From contig VGTW01000005.1 of assembly GCA_016874555.1 (NCBI GenBank), positions 1-52,913 of the forward strand: DNA of 52,913 nt. The letters are read 5' to 3'. The DNA is from Gammaproteobacteria bacterium. Its GTDB lineage: Bacteria > Pseudomonadota > Gammaproteobacteria > Steroidobacterales > Steroidobacteraceae. The number at the start of each line of letters is the position of its first letter. Positions within the stretch are counted from its first letter, which is position 1. Below, piece after piece: positions 44,151-52,913 of this stretch. A model generated the notes under the pieces. The model did no database searches. It was given only the letters and a program-made list of their open reading frames with translations, and was not told the DNA's origin. A program made the position numbers and the translations under genes.

Positions 44151-44468
44151 ATGATGAATAGCCCTGAACAATTTGTCTTGCTGGTCAACGCGGTAATCCT
44201 AGGTTTTGCCTACCTCGTCGTCTATCCGCGTTTTGCTGGCCGTGACCGAGCGCGTCTTGCCATCAACGACCTGATTGCCAACGGCTGTACGTTGTTGGTG
44301 GTGGGCGTTAGTTATACGGGCACCGGCCAGCAGTTCGATCTGCTTTTCGGCGAGTTCGGCTGGTTCGCCTTCACGCTCGTCACCTTTCTGCTGATGGAGA
44401 TCCCGCTCTTTCTCTGGTACGCACGTCGATACCGAATCTTCGATCGCGAAGAGGATGAGCAAGGTTAA
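44151..44468 (+). CDS. Small conserved membrane protein
   Basis: A 105-residue protein with three membrane helices (about 8-24, 41-57, 64-86) and a short acidic C-terminal tail (FDREEDEQG). Two ATG codons in a row (44151 and 44154) provide the start. The family is not recognised. It lies between two pseudogenes and stays intact, which suggests it is still used. It is transcribed away from the phoD remnant. Confidence 0.7.
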   Translation: MMNSPEQFVLLVNAVILGFAYLVVYPRFAGRDRARLAINDLIANGCTLLVVGVSYTGTGQQFDLLFGEFGWFAFTLVTFLLMEIPLFLWYARRYRIFDREEDEQG

Positions 44469-44512
44469 TCGAAAGCAAGAAAATGCTGGCTACTGCACAT
44501 TCGTGCTACTGA

Positions 44513-45953
44513 TCAATCTGCAGTGTTCGTTCGCAGCGTATTGATCGGCAGGTCGAGTCGAGCGCGATCGATTTCGACGCCAGCTTTCCAGACCTGGGCT
44601 ACTTTGTGCACGTTGCGGATGTCCACGCTCGGATCGGCATCGAGCAGCACCATATTAGCGATTTTGCCAGTCTCGATCGAGCCGAGACCACGCTCGCGGC
44701 CGAGGAAAGTTGCACTATTCAGGGTGGCGATGCGCAGTACCGCAAGGGGCGGGATACCGCTTTCGACGACGAGTTCTAGTTCGCGCGACGCTGCGGGGGC
44801 GAGCGCACGATCGGTTGCGAGCACGAGTACGCCGCCGGCATCATGGATGCGCTTCACGTTGCGCAGTGCGTACGGGCATATCGCCGCGAACCAATACGGC
44901 CAGCCGAGCTTGAGATAGCGTTATCTCGCCTGATCGCGCACCGCGGGTTCGCGAGGATTAACCACCGCTTGATATTCGGGCGTGCGCAGAAAATCGACAC
45001 CGTCCTTGAGTGATCGAATTTCGTCGAACACGGTGAGCGAGGTCTGAGTCGGGATTTTTTTTCGTTGCGACGAGTTCGGCGAAGTCTTGGGTGATTACGC
45101 CGGTTGCTAGCGCATGAGCAAGGGTGTCGATGCCCGCTCCGATCGCATCGCGCGCCATACGTTTGTTCGAGACATGTGCCGTAGTACGTACCCCGAGTGC
45201 ATGTAGGTACTCGATCATCTACCGCATCAGTTCGCGCGGCAGTTGCTTCACCAGAGGATTGGGATCGACTCCCATCGCCTCATAGGTGATTTTTTGGATA
45301 TCGGGTTTGCGCGCGATTTGCAAGTCAAGGTCACCGATGGTGGCCGGCCAGTCGCGTACGCCGATGCCCGCATAGCCCACGCTCTAACTGCTAGGGTAAC
45401 TCAGCAACTGCCCCGTAGCAAAAATACGCGGCGAGATAATTTCGGTTCGTCGTTCGCGCTCGCGCAGCGAGAGAATGAACTCCGGGTTATTGCCGGCATC
45501 ATAAACGCTGGTGAAGTCGTAGTAGAGATAGCCTTGCAGCGTTCGCAGACCGGTGTCGGGGTCGACCGGTTTGTCGGACTGAGCGCTCGAGTCGCGCCGA
45601 GCGCCGCCGCCCAGCAGATGGATATGCATGTCCATCAGTCCGGGGACCAGGAACTTGCCGTGCGCATCAATGATTTTTGCGTCGGGCGGAGGGCGCAGTG
45701 TTCGCGCCGTCTCTCCCGCGGCAATGCGAACGAACACGCCGTTTACGACGATAATCGTCGCGTCGGCGGCAGGCGCGCTACCCGTGCCGTCGATCAGCGT
45801 TACATTCTTGATGACGACCGCCGACTGAGCATTCAGGTCTGTCGTGAGCAGCGCCACAGAAATAGCGCAAGTGATTCGCCAAAAAACATATATTTCTAGT
45901 CGACGAAAAACTGCTCTCGCTTCGATCGGTTTTTTGTCAGGTACTGACGGCAC
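44513..45953 (-). pseudogene. Decayed metal-dependent amidohydrolase
   Basis: An imidazolonepropionase-like amidohydrolase broken into three frames. The N-terminal part (45384-45953) has a signal peptide and VVIKNVTLIDGTGSAP, then FLVPGLMDMHIHLLGGGARR with the first metal ligands HIH. It stops early at 45384. The middle part (44958-45218) has TAHVSNKRMARDAIGAGID and a frame change near 45060. The C-terminal part (44513-44857) has GGVLVLATDRALAP and a normal ending with GKIANMVLLDADPSVDI. The usual final Asp is visible, but several stops separate the parts. It was probably exported and acted on a small amide or peptide. Confidence 0.88.
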
Positions 45954-46758
45954 GATGTACCGCTAAGGTGTCGGGCCGCAGACCTCGCCATAGCAGGAAC
46001 GACTCCGCAGCCTGCTCCACTAGCATGCCGATGCCTTGCGCCACCCGAGCGGCGCCGTGCTCGCTCGCCCAACGCGTGAACGGTGTGTCCGGTTTGCCGT
46101 AACCCAAGTCATAGGCAAAGGTCTGCAGTCCAATGATCTTGGTCGTGACGTCCGGCACCTTGCCCGCGAGCCCTAGCGAGGTCGTGTGAATCACGACGTC
46201 AAACGGCAAGTCTTTGTGCCCTGCGAGCGTTTCATAGGTGCAGCCAAAGTCTCCCGCGAGCTCACGGGCGCGCTCCGCCGTGCGATTGGCGACCATGAGC
46301 TCGGCCGGTTGTTGTTCGCGCAGCGGACTTAGGATGCCGCGCGCCGCTCCGCCCGCGCCCAGAATCAGCACCTGCTTGCCTGTGATCTCGCAGCCCAGTC
46401 GACGCAGATCCGCCATCAGACCCGCGCCGTCGGTGTTGTCACCCAAAATTCGTCCGTCGTCGAGTCGGGCCAGCGTATTGACTGCAGCAGCGAGCCGTGC
46501 CCGCGGCGTCAGTGTATCGGCGCATCGTGCAGCGATTTCTTTGTGCGGCAGGGTGACATTGAGGCCGCGTCCGCCCGCGGCAAAAAAAGCGCCGACCTCT
46601 CGTGCGAAGTCATCGGGTGCCACGTCATACCGGTCGTAGACCAACTTTTGGCCGGTGGCTGCCGCAAACATCGCATGGATCATCGGCGAACGACTATGCG
46701 CGACCGGGTGTCCGACCACGCCGTATCGATCGATGGATCGATCTACTGAGTGCTGCAT
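45937..46758 (-). CDS. aroE: Shikimate dehydrogenase
   Basis: NADPH-dependent enzyme of the aromatic amino acid pathway. The Met at 46758 gives 273 residues (MQHSVDRSIDRYGVVGHPV); a longer frame to 46803 overlaps rlmJ. The substrate motif VGHPVAHSRSPMIH, the catalytic Lys in NVTLPHKEIA, and the NADP-binding GAGGAARG followed by NRTAER are all visible. It lies ten bases after rlmJ. Its last 17 bases overlap the first codons of the amidohydrolase remnant. Confidence 0.95.
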   Translation of the reverse strand: MQHSVDRSIDRYGVVGHPVAHSRSPMIHAMFAAATGQKLVYDRYDVAPDDFAREVGAFFAAGGRGLNVTLPHKEIAARCADTLTPRARLAAAVNTLARLDDGRILGDNTDGAGLMADLRRLGCEITGKQVLILGAGGAARGILSPLREQQPAELMVANRTAERARELAGDFGCTYETLAGHKDLPFDVVIHTTSLGLAGKVPDVTTKIIGLQTFAYDLGYGKPDTPFTRWASEHGAARVAQGIGMLVEQAAESFLLWRGLRPDTLAVHRAVST

Positions 46759-46768
46759 GGTCTGGATG

Positions 46769-47668
46769 TTAGCGCAGCGCGCAGCCGCCGCTCGTGTGCT
46801 CATCGAGCAAAGCGTGCAGCGCGGGGAGCCAGTCTGCAGCCTGCTCGGCGAACTGGTAGGGGGGGTTGATTACCAGCATGCCGGAGCCATTGAGGCCGAC
46901 ACGGTTATCGAGCGGGTGTATCCAAAGCTCGAGCGTAGTGGTGGGGGTAGACGCGCCGCCCGCCTGCAGTGGCAAGCTCGCGATCAGTTTTTGTCGCCAG
47001 GCATCGGTATCTTTGTCTTGCTTGATGGGGTACCAAATCGCGATCACGGCGTTGGCGAGGCGACGCAGGCATTCTTTTGCCGCGCGTTCGACTTCCCGAA
47101 AATCGCCGGCGTTGTCCTCGTACGGAGGGTCGATCAACACCATTGCGCGCCGTTCGATGGGCGGAAGCCAGGCAGCGAGGCGCTCGAATCCATCCGCACA
47201 CTCGATTATCAGCATACTGACATTTTCGGCCGCGACGCTTTCAGCCTGGCGCGTCGCTTCACGCAGCGCCAGGTGTTCTTCGGGCTGTGCTTCGATCAGC
47301 ACCACGCGATCTTGCGCACGCAGCGCGCCGAGGGCCAGCACCGGTGAGCCGGGGTAGGTTTCGCGTGCATCGCGGCCGCGTTTTGCTTCGAGCAACTTTC
47401 GACTGGATCGCACGAGATTAAGATAATCGAGGATTGCCGCTGCGTTGATCACCTCATGCTTCGCGAGCAAGCGTTCGATGCCGCTCGCAGCCTCGCCCGC
47501 CTTGCGGGCCTCGAGACTGGCTAGGTCGTAAAGACCGCGTCCCGCGTGGGTGTCGAGCAGCAGCAGGCCTTTCTCCTTACGGGTCATCGAGCGCAGCAGC
47601 GCGAGCATCGTGACGTGCTTGTGCACGTCGGCAAAGTTTCCAGCGTGGAATGCGTGTCGGTATTTCAC
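46769..47668 (-). CDS. rlmJ: 23S rRNA (adenine-2030-N6)-methyltransferase RlmJ
   Basis: Methylates A2030 of 23S rRNA with SAM. The protein has 299 residues, opening with the family signature MKYRHAFHAGNFADVHKH. LLLLDTHAGRGLYDL is the SAM-binding region and VLIDPPYED the catalytic Asp-Pro-Pro-Tyr motif. It is ten bases from topA and ten from aroE, so the three form one transcript. The C-terminus, IHPLDNRVGLNGSGMLV, is typical. Confidence 0.95.
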   Translation of the reverse strand: MKYRHAFHAGNFADVHKHVTMLALLRSMTRKEKGLLLLDTHAGRGLYDLASLEARKAGEAASGIERLLAKHEVINAAAILDYLNLVRSSRKLLEAKRGRDARETYPGSPVLALGALRAQDRVVLIEAQPEEHLALREATRQAESVAAENVSMLIIECADGFERLAAWLPPIERRAMVLIDPPYEDNAGDFREVERAAKECLRRLANAVIAIWYPIKQDKDTDAWRQKLIASLPLQAGGASTPTTTLELWIHPLDNRVGLNGSGMLVINPPYQFAEQAADWLPALHALLDEHTSGGCALR

Positions 47669-47677
47669 CGTCCAGAA

Positions 47678-50233
47678 TCAGCCCTCGACCTTCTCCAATG
47701 ACGATTTCTTTCCTGATTTCTTTCGCGGTGCGGATTTTACTTTCACCGCCAATTTTTTAGCAGCAGTTTTTTTCTTTGGTATTGCTGCTGCGGTATCGCC
47801 AGCAGCTGATTCAGGCGTTTTACCTTTCGCTTTCTTACCTTTGGCTGCCGAGCCTTTCGCGGCGGAATCTTTGGCCTTGCCGAAACGTCTACGACCCGGA
47901 CGTTGCGGCGCGGCTTCGAGCAGCGCGCGGCATTCCTCCAGCGTTAGCGTCTTGGGGTCGCGCTCTTTGGGAATGCGAGCGTTACATTGCTTATCAGTGA
48001 TGTAGGGGCCGTATCGGCCGTTGAGCACTTGGATGTCATCGATGCCAAAATCCTGAATGATACGGTTAGCATCGGAGATTTTTTTGGCGACGACGACTTC
48101 GCAGGCGCGCTCGAACGTGATGGTGTACGGATCGTCCTCGGCCTTGAGCGAGGCGTACTTACTGCCGAATTTGATGTACGGGCCGAAGCGACCGATGTTC
48201 GCTTCGAGCGCCTCGCCATCGGCATTGGTGCCGAGCTTGCGCGGCAGCTGAAAGAGCTGCAGCGCCTCGGGAAGAGTGATGCGATCCATGCTCTGCCCGG
48301 GCCGCAGCCCGGCAAAACGCGGCTTTTCCTCATCGTCGCGGGTACCAATCTGCACGAACGGACCGAAGCGACCCATGCGCACGGAGATGGGTTTGCCGCT
48401 TTCGGGATCGGCGCCGAGCTCACGCACCTGTGCGGCTTCGTCGCGAGACACATTCTTTTCAATGTAATCCACACGATCGATGAATGGCTGCCAAAATTTT
48501 TGCAGGGGTTCGGTCCACGGCTCTTCGCCACGCGAGATGGCATCGAGCTCGTCTTCCATGGTCGCGGTGAAGCCGTAATCGACATACTCGCCGAAATTCG
48601 CGCTCAAGAAATTGTTGACGATCTTGCCGATATCGGTCGGGATGAACCGGCGACCATCCATATCGACGTATTCGCGATCTTTGAGCGTGGAGATTATCGA
48701 GGCGTAGGTCGAGGGCCGACCGATGCCGTGTTCTTCCAGCGCCTTGACGAGTGAAGCTTCCGAGTAGCGCGGCGGGGGCTCGGTGAAGTGCTGCGTGCCG
48801 CGCAGCGCGACCAGTTGCACTTCGTCGCCTTCGCTCATCGCCGGCAGAATGCGGTCGTCTTCGTCGTCGCTGCTATCATCCTGCCCTTCGATATAAACGG
48901 CAATGAAGCCGGGCTTGAGCAGCGTCGAACCGTTCGCGCGCAAGAGATGCCGCTGCGGACCGTCACGTCCGGCGAGCACGTCGATGGCGACGGTATCGAA
49001 GACCGCGTGCGTCATTTGGCAGGCGACGGCACGCTTCCAAATGAGTGAATAGAGCCGATGCAAATCGTTGTCGATCCGGCCCTCGAGTAAATGTGGCAGC
49101 ACTGCAGCGGAGGTGGGGCGGATCGCTTCGTGTGCTTCCTGCGCGTTACGCGATTTATTTTTATAGTAACGCGGTGACTCGGGCAGCGATTCGGCGCCGT
49201 AGACCCGGCCGATCACCTCGCGAATCTCGACCAGCGCCTCGTTGGCGAGAGTGACGGCGTCGGTACGCATGTAGGTGATGAGACCCACCGCGCCCTCGCC
49301 GTAATCCACACCTTCATAGAGTTGCTGCGCGAGTCGCATGGTGCGCTGCGCCGAGAAACCGAGCTTGCGCGCGGCCTCTTGCTGCAGGGTCGAGGTGGTG
49401 AACGGCGGTGCGGGGTTGCGATTACGTTGCTTGCGATCGACCGAGCGTACCAGCAATTTGCCGGCGGGAGCGAGTCCAGCAGCAGGATCTGTGGGAATTC
49501 CAGCACCGGTTGCGGCGCACAGCGCCTGCTCCACTTCTCTTGCCTGCGTGGCGTCGGTAAAGCTGAACTGCTCGACCTTGCGCCCGCCGAACTCGACCAG
49601 CTTCAACGGAAAAGTCTGCTCCTCGCGTTCGCCCTGCGCATCGAGGGTCCAGTATTCACGCGGCACGAAGGCCTGAATTTCCGCCTCGCGCTCGCAAATC
49701 ATGCGCAAAGCCGGGCTCTGCACGCGACCGGCAGAAAGCCCACGTCGCACTTTCTTCCACAGCAGCGGCGAGAGGTTGAAGCCGACCAGGTAGTCGAGTG
49801 CGCGCCGTGCCTGCTGCGCATTAACGAGATCGAGCGACAGGTCGCGCGGATTTTCGATCGCCTTGCGGACCGCATTGCGCGTAATTTCAAAGAATTCGAC
49901 GCGGTGCACATCTTTGCCGTCGAGATTGCCGCGATCACGCAACAGTTCGCGCAGATGCCAGGAGATCGCCTCGCCTTCACGGTCGGGGTCGGTCGCGAGG
50001 TAAAGTGCCTTGGCTTTACGTAGCGCACGCGAGATGGCGTCGACGTGACGCTCATTACGATCAATGATTTCGTATTTCATCGCGAAGCGCTTGGTCGGAT
50101 CGACCGCGCCTTCCTTGGGCACGAGATCTCGCACGTGACCATATGAAGCGAGTACCTCGAATTTATTGCCGAGATACTTCTTGATCGTTTTTGCTTTCGC
50201 CGGTGATTCGACGATGACCAGATTTTCAGCCAT
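47678..50233 (-). CDS. topA: DNA topoisomerase I
   Basis: Type IA topoisomerase that relaxes negative supercoils. The 851 residues show the TOPRIM start (VESPAKAKTIKKYLG), the metal acids in ATDPDREGEAI, and the nucleophilic Tyr in GLITYMRTDAV. After the core there are repeated GRFGP-type units (MGRFGPFVQIG, IGRFGPYIKFG, GRYGPYI). The tail is a Lys/Ala-rich stretch of about 70 residues (AKGKKAKGKTPES). The four-cysteine zinc fingers of E. coli TopA are not seen. This type of basic tail is known from other bacteria. Confidence 0.97.
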   Translation of the reverse strand: MAENLVIVESPAKAKTIKKYLGNKFEVLASYGHVRDLVPKEGAVDPTKRFAMKYEIIDRNERHVDAISRALRKAKALYLATDPDREGEAISWHLRELLRDRGNLDGKDVHRVEFFEITRNAVRKAIENPRDLSLDLVNAQQARRALDYLVGFNLSPLLWKKVRRGLSAGRVQSPALRMICEREAEIQAFVPREYWTLDAQGEREEQTFPLKLVEFGGRKVEQFSFTDATQAREVEQALCAATGAGIPTDPAAGLAPAGKLLVRSVDRKQRNRNPAPPFTTSTLQQEAARKLGFSAQRTMRLAQQLYEGVDYGEGAVGLITYMRTDAVTLANEALVEIREVIGRVYGAESLPESPRYYKNKSRNAQEAHEAIRPTSAAVLPHLLEGRIDNDLHRLYSLIWKRAVACQMTHAVFDTVAIDVLAGRDGPQRHLLRANGSTLLKPGFIAVYIEGQDDSSDDEDDRILPAMSEGDEVQLVALRGTQHFTEPPPRYSEASLVKALEEHGIGRPSTYASIISTLKDREYVDMDGRRFIPTDIGKIVNNFLSANFGEYVDYGFTATMEDELDAISRGEEPWTEPLQKFWQPFIDRVDYIEKNVSRDEAAQVRELGADPESGKPISVRMGRFGPFVQIGTRDDEEKPRFAGLRPGQSMDRITLPEALQLFQLPRKLGTNADGEALEANIGRFGPYIKFGSKYASLKAEDDPYTITFERACEVVVAKKISDANRIIQDFGIDDIQVLNGRYGPYITDKQCNARIPKERDPKTLTLEECRALLEAAPQRPGRRRFGKAKDSAAKGSAAKGKKAKGKTPESAAGDTAAAIPKKKTAAKKLAVKVKSAPRKKSGKKSSLEKVEG

Positions 50234-50257
50234 GAATGACGTCCCTGTCGCAAAGGC

Positions 50258-50749
50258 TCAATGCGGCCGCTCCGGCGGCAGGTCCAAAACGAGGTTCTCC
50301 ATGCGCGAGCAGGCGAGTTCTTCGCCAGGCTGGCTCGAGAGCACCATGAGGCACACCCACTTCAATTGGTCGACGTCAAGTTCGGTGGAGTCGAGGGCCA
50401 ACAGGCGCTCGATGACGATCTCGCGTTGCTGGGCCGAGAGGATGCCGATGTGTTCGAGCTCGAGCAGGTAACCCCGGCATTCGACGGGTACACAGGCGAG
50501 CTCGCCGTCGGTGAATACGCGCATCGCGCGGCCGCCGGGCTCGGTGAGTGAGGGTCGGTCGCGTTCGCCGGCAAGGTCGGCAAGCCAGTCGAGGGCGCGC
50601 TCGACGCTCTCGCTAGGGAAGCCGGCTTCGGTTAAATCAGACGCCAGTGCATCGCGCTCCGGGACGTCCGTGACGTCAGCCAGCATGTAGCGGTCGAAGA
50701 CATATATAAGGATGTCGAGGACGCTGCCGTTATCGGTCGTTTGGGTCAT
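50258..50749 (-). CDS. smg: Smg family protein (DUF494)
   Basis: A 163-residue protein starting at 50749, which gives MTQTTDNGSVLDILIYVFD. It overlaps the dprA stop by four bases. The family opening (VLDILIYVFDRYM) and the core (ECRGYLLELEHIGIL and the TELDVDQLKWV segment) are clear. The function is unknown; conserved context is dprA-smg-topA, as here. It stays intact although the upstream dprA has decayed. Confidence 0.93.
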   Translation of the reverse strand: MTQTTDNGSVLDILIYVFDRYMLADVTDVPERDALASDLTEAGFPSESVERALDWLADLAGERDRPSLTEPGGRAMRVFTDGELACVPVECRGYLLELEHIGILSAQQREIVIERLLALDSTELDVDQLKWVCLMVLSSQPGEELACSRMENLVLDLPPERPH

Positions 50750-51970
50750 TCGATCAGATTCGGGACTCGGTAATAGCGGCCGGCGGAGTTCGATGCAACG
50801 CGTCCGCCTTGTTCGAGGACGAGGAGCAGGGACGCTACAGATGTGCTGGAGAGGCCGGTGCTCGCGACGAGCGCGTCGAGGCTCGTGGACTCGAAGCCAG
50901 GCGCATATAACAGGATTTCGGCGGGGTTGTCCAACCGCCCACGCTCCTCGTCGGGGGGTTGAGGGACAATTGGACAACTCTTTTGACATTAAGAAGGATT
51001 TTTGTTTTCGCAGAGGACATCATCCGTATTTTTCACGAGAACGGCGCCTTGTCGTCGGAATTGGTGCCGCCACGCGACTGCGGGCTGTAGATAGATCCGG
51101 GCACGGCGAGTACCTCGCGACACTGCTCACCGGCGTGTCTGGCGGTGGTCAGGGAGCCGCTGCGAGCCGCCGCCTCGAACACCAAAACGCGTTGATTGAG
51201 AGGCCACTGATCAGTCGATTTCGTCGTATGAAATGCCGGGCGATCGGCGGGGTGCCTGGGGGGAACTCGCTGAGCAGAGCGCCGCGCGCATAGATGCGCT
51301 CGGTAGGGCCGGCGTGGGCCTCGGGGGTAGAGGGGCGGTCGAGCCCTGTCGCGCAGACGGCGATGGTGATCCCCTCTGCGGCGAGGGCGCCACCGTGGCT
51401 GGCTGCATCGATGCCGACGGTGAGGCCACTCATTATCGCGAGGCTGTGGCTGGTGAAATGAAACGCGAGATCTCGAGCGGTTCGGGCGCCGTTGGCGGTC
51501 GGATTGCGGCTGCCGACCATGGCCAGCTGCGGCTCATGCGGCGCGGTGCGGTTGCCAAGCAGAAAAAACCCGCGGGGGCCCCGGGGATTTGGCGCAGTTG
51601 TGGCGGGCAGTCGGCTTCGTCGGCGCCGATGATCGTGATCTGTTATCAATTCAAGATTTTGCGGCTGGCGTCGTGCAGCACCTGATCGAAGTTGCGTAGT
51701 GCCGTGTATGCGCGCAGTGGCAAGCTAAGCGCCTCGAGGGATGCAGCTGCGAACGGCATCGCGGCGCGTGCGAGGTCGGCCGGCGCATGCTTCGCAAAGC
51801 GGATAAGTTCGAGTGGTGAGCCGAGCTGCCGACCCACGCGGCGCAAGGTAACGGCGTCGATTTTCGGGATGCGTGCGAAAACGCCGTATGCGAGGCTCGC
51901 CCTGGGTGCGCAAGCCTAAGCCCGAGGCCGCGCGTAGCCACGCGGAGTAAGTCGCGGAACTCGGCTGATA
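50746..51970 (-). pseudogene. dprA: Decayed dprA (DNA processing protein A)
   Basis: DprA loads RecA on incoming DNA during transformation. Pieces lie in order on the minus strand. A helical start segment is at 51646-51846 (LRAYTALRNFDQVLHDASR) and ends in a stop. A Rossmann-like core at 51149-51649 reads QLAMVGSRNPTANGARTA and HFTSHSLAIMSGLTVGIDAA. A further piece, after a frame change near 51180, reads EAAARSGSLTTARHAGEQ and REVLAVPGSIYSPQ. The winged-helix end at 50746-50934 reads LYAPGFESTSLDALV. Several stops and shifts separate them. The end keeps its four-base overlap with smg, showing the ancestral coupling. Confidence 0.93.
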
Positions 51971-52014
51971 TACTACGAACGTACGAATTACCTTGCGCGC
52001 AAAGGAATCGCCCC

Positions 52015-52551
52015 ATGGCGTTGTTAGAGATTCTCGAGTTTCCCGACCCACGGTTGCGTACCCGCGCCGTGCCGGTCACCGAATACGATGACGCGCTGTC
52101 GTACCTCATCGATGACATGTTCGAGACCATGTATGCGGCACCCGGAATCGGGTTGGCCGCCTCGCAGGTCGATGTTCATCGCCAGCTCATCGTCATGGAC
52201 TGCAGCGCTGATCGCAGCGAGCCGCTGGTATTCATTAACCCGGAAATCCTCACCCGCGACGAAGTCGGTGTGATGGAGGAGGGCTGTCTGTCGGTGCCTG
52301 GAATCTTTGACGAGGTGGAGCGTGCGCAGCGGGTACGCGTCCGCGCCCGCGATCGCGAGGGCAAGGATTTCGAGTGCGAACTCGATGGTATTCGTGCGGT
52401 GTGTCTGCAGCATGAGATAGACCATCTCGATGGCAAGCTGTTCGTTGACTATCTGTCGACGCTGAGGCGCGATCGCATCCGCCGCAAGCTCGAGAAAGAT
52501 CGTCGCGAACGTGTCTCGAGGGTGCCCGCGGGCGCGGCAGCGAGCCCCTAA
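52015..52551 (+). CDS. def: Peptide deformylase
   Basis: Removes the formyl group from nascent proteins with a metal ion. The 178 residues show the three family motifs: [18 protein letters not shown] (metal Cys) and [12 protein letters not shown] (HExxH with two His). AAGGA lies seven bases upstream of the ATG. It diverges from dprA and is followed by fmt three bases later. The usual LysM gene between dprA and def in many gammaproteobacteria is not present. Confidence 0.97.
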   Translation: MALLEILEFPDPRLRTRAVPVTEYDDALSYLIDDMFETMYAAPGIGLAASQVDVHRQLIVMDCSADRSEPLVFINPEILTRDEVGVMEEGCLSVPGIFDEVERAQRVRVRARDREGKDFECELDGIRAVCLQHEIDHLDGKLFVDYLSTLRRDRIRRKLEKDRRERVSRVPAGAAASP

Positions 52552-52554
52552 ACC

Positions 52555-52913
52555 GTGCGCATCGCTTTCGCCGGTACGCCGGAGTTCGCGGTGCCGCCGC
52601 TGGCTGCGCTCAGCTCATCACGGCACCGACTCGTCGGGGTACTCACCCAGCCCGATCGGCCAGCGGGTCGCGGTCGTAAGTTTGCGGCCAGCGCCGTCAA
52701 AGAATTTGCCATTGCGCAGGGTTTGACCGTGGCGCAACCGGCAACCTTGCGCACCGCAGAGGGTCGAGCAGCACTCGCCGCGTGGCAGCCCGACGTGCTG
52801 GTGGTGGTCGCCTATGGATTGATTTTGCCACCCGAGGCACTTGCCGTGCCGCGGCTGGGTTGCATCAACATTCACGCATCGCTGCTGCCGCGGTGGCGCG
52901 GTGCTGCACCGGT
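52555..52913 (+). CDS. fmt: Methionyl-tRNA formyltransferase, N-terminal part
   Basis: The first 119 residues of Fmt from a GTG at 52555, cut by the window edge. [14 protein letters not shown] opens the formyltransferase fold, [13 protein letters not shown] follows, and the substrate-binding stretch [17 protein letters not shown] is visible, with the catalytic Asn and His in NIHAS. It lies three bases after def, the normal def-fmt pairing. Confidence 0.95.
   Translation, partial: MRIAFAGTPEFAVPPLAALSSSRHRLVGVLTQPDRPAGRGRKFAASAVKEFAIAQGLTVAQPATLRTAEGRAALAAWQPDVLVVVAYGLILPPEALAVPRLGCINIHASLLPRWRGAAP

Noticed and set aside
45384-45953. The stop codons in the amidohydrolase as recoding or a split enzyme
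   Set aside because: There are several stops and at least one frame change, and the pieces lack their own starts; ordinary decay is simpler.
1-52913. CRISPR arrays, rRNA genes, prophage or plasmid replication modules
   Set aside because: No regularly spaced repeats, rRNA sequence, phage structural genes or replication initiators were seen anywhere in the window.

Overview
The window is about 53 kb of GC-rich chromosome that reads as a gammaproteobacterium of the Xanthomonadales / Nevskiales / Steroidobacterales type. The basis is gene order (dapF-DUF484-xerC-hslV-hslU, glnK-amtB beside ubiK-comM, dprA-smg-topA facing def-fmt), an HslV with a short propeptide as remembered from Xanthomonas, a Tat-exported HiPIP, cytochromes c4 and c5, and an acylornithine-type arginine pathway. 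No contig-level evidence fixes a genus.

Layout. (1) 0-5.8 kb: a minus-strand run of an oxidoreductase/CoA-binding fusion, dapF, DUF484, xerC, hslV and hslU, linked by tiny overlaps. (2) 5.8-9.6 kb: a nitrogen-control locus, glnK-amtB, behind a recognisable sigma-54 element and NtrC-type enhancer and ended by a hairpin-T terminator, divergent from ubiK and a heavily decayed comM. (3) 9.6-14.4 kb: a membrane-anchored cytochrome c5, about 1.2 kb of unrecognised decayed sequence, a periplasmic PrxQ-type peroxiredoxin, an exported M24 peptidase and an unknown protein. (4) 14.5-20.1 kb: an island-like stretch lying off the 3' end of tRNA-Arg(CCG), with visibly lower GC in part, three orphan genes, two IS3-family remnants, and between them a translationally coupled nitrilase pair whose second member is exported and has lost the catalytic triad. 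(5) 20.2-26 kb: a serine beta-lactamase-family protein and a secreted-protease operon (S41 lipoprotein, S8 subtilase with a GlyGly-CTERM-like tail, YhhN-family membrane protein). (6) 26.3-31.8 kb: dsbA, cytochrome c4, engB, polA, HiPIP. (7) 31.9-41.3 kb: a tight ten-gene unit argR-argG-X-argC-argD-argF'-argB-argH-thioesterase-membrane protein-lptM, where X is an uncharacterised P-loop protein. (8) 41.3-52.9 kb: an M48 peptidase, decayed phoD, a small membrane protein, a decayed amidohydrolase, aroE, rlmJ, topA, smg, decayed dprA, def and the start of fmt.

Two themes stand out. First, the arginine operon carries no argA, argJ or argE in this window. Instead it has a P-loop protein resembling DUF1611 (the family of the D-glutamate N-acetyltransferase DgcN) between argG and argC, and a carbamoyltransferase whose acyl-specificity position is Ala rather than the Glu or Pro of the two known types. 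Together these suggest a variant arginine pathway with an unassigned acylation step. Second, gene decay is extensive but selective: the natural-transformation genes comM and dprA are both wrecked, as are phoD, an amidohydrolase and two IS elements, while housekeeping genes beside them are intact. This fits a lineage that has lost competence and is in an early stage of genome erosion.

All calls come from reading the sequence and remembered family motifs. No database search was run.
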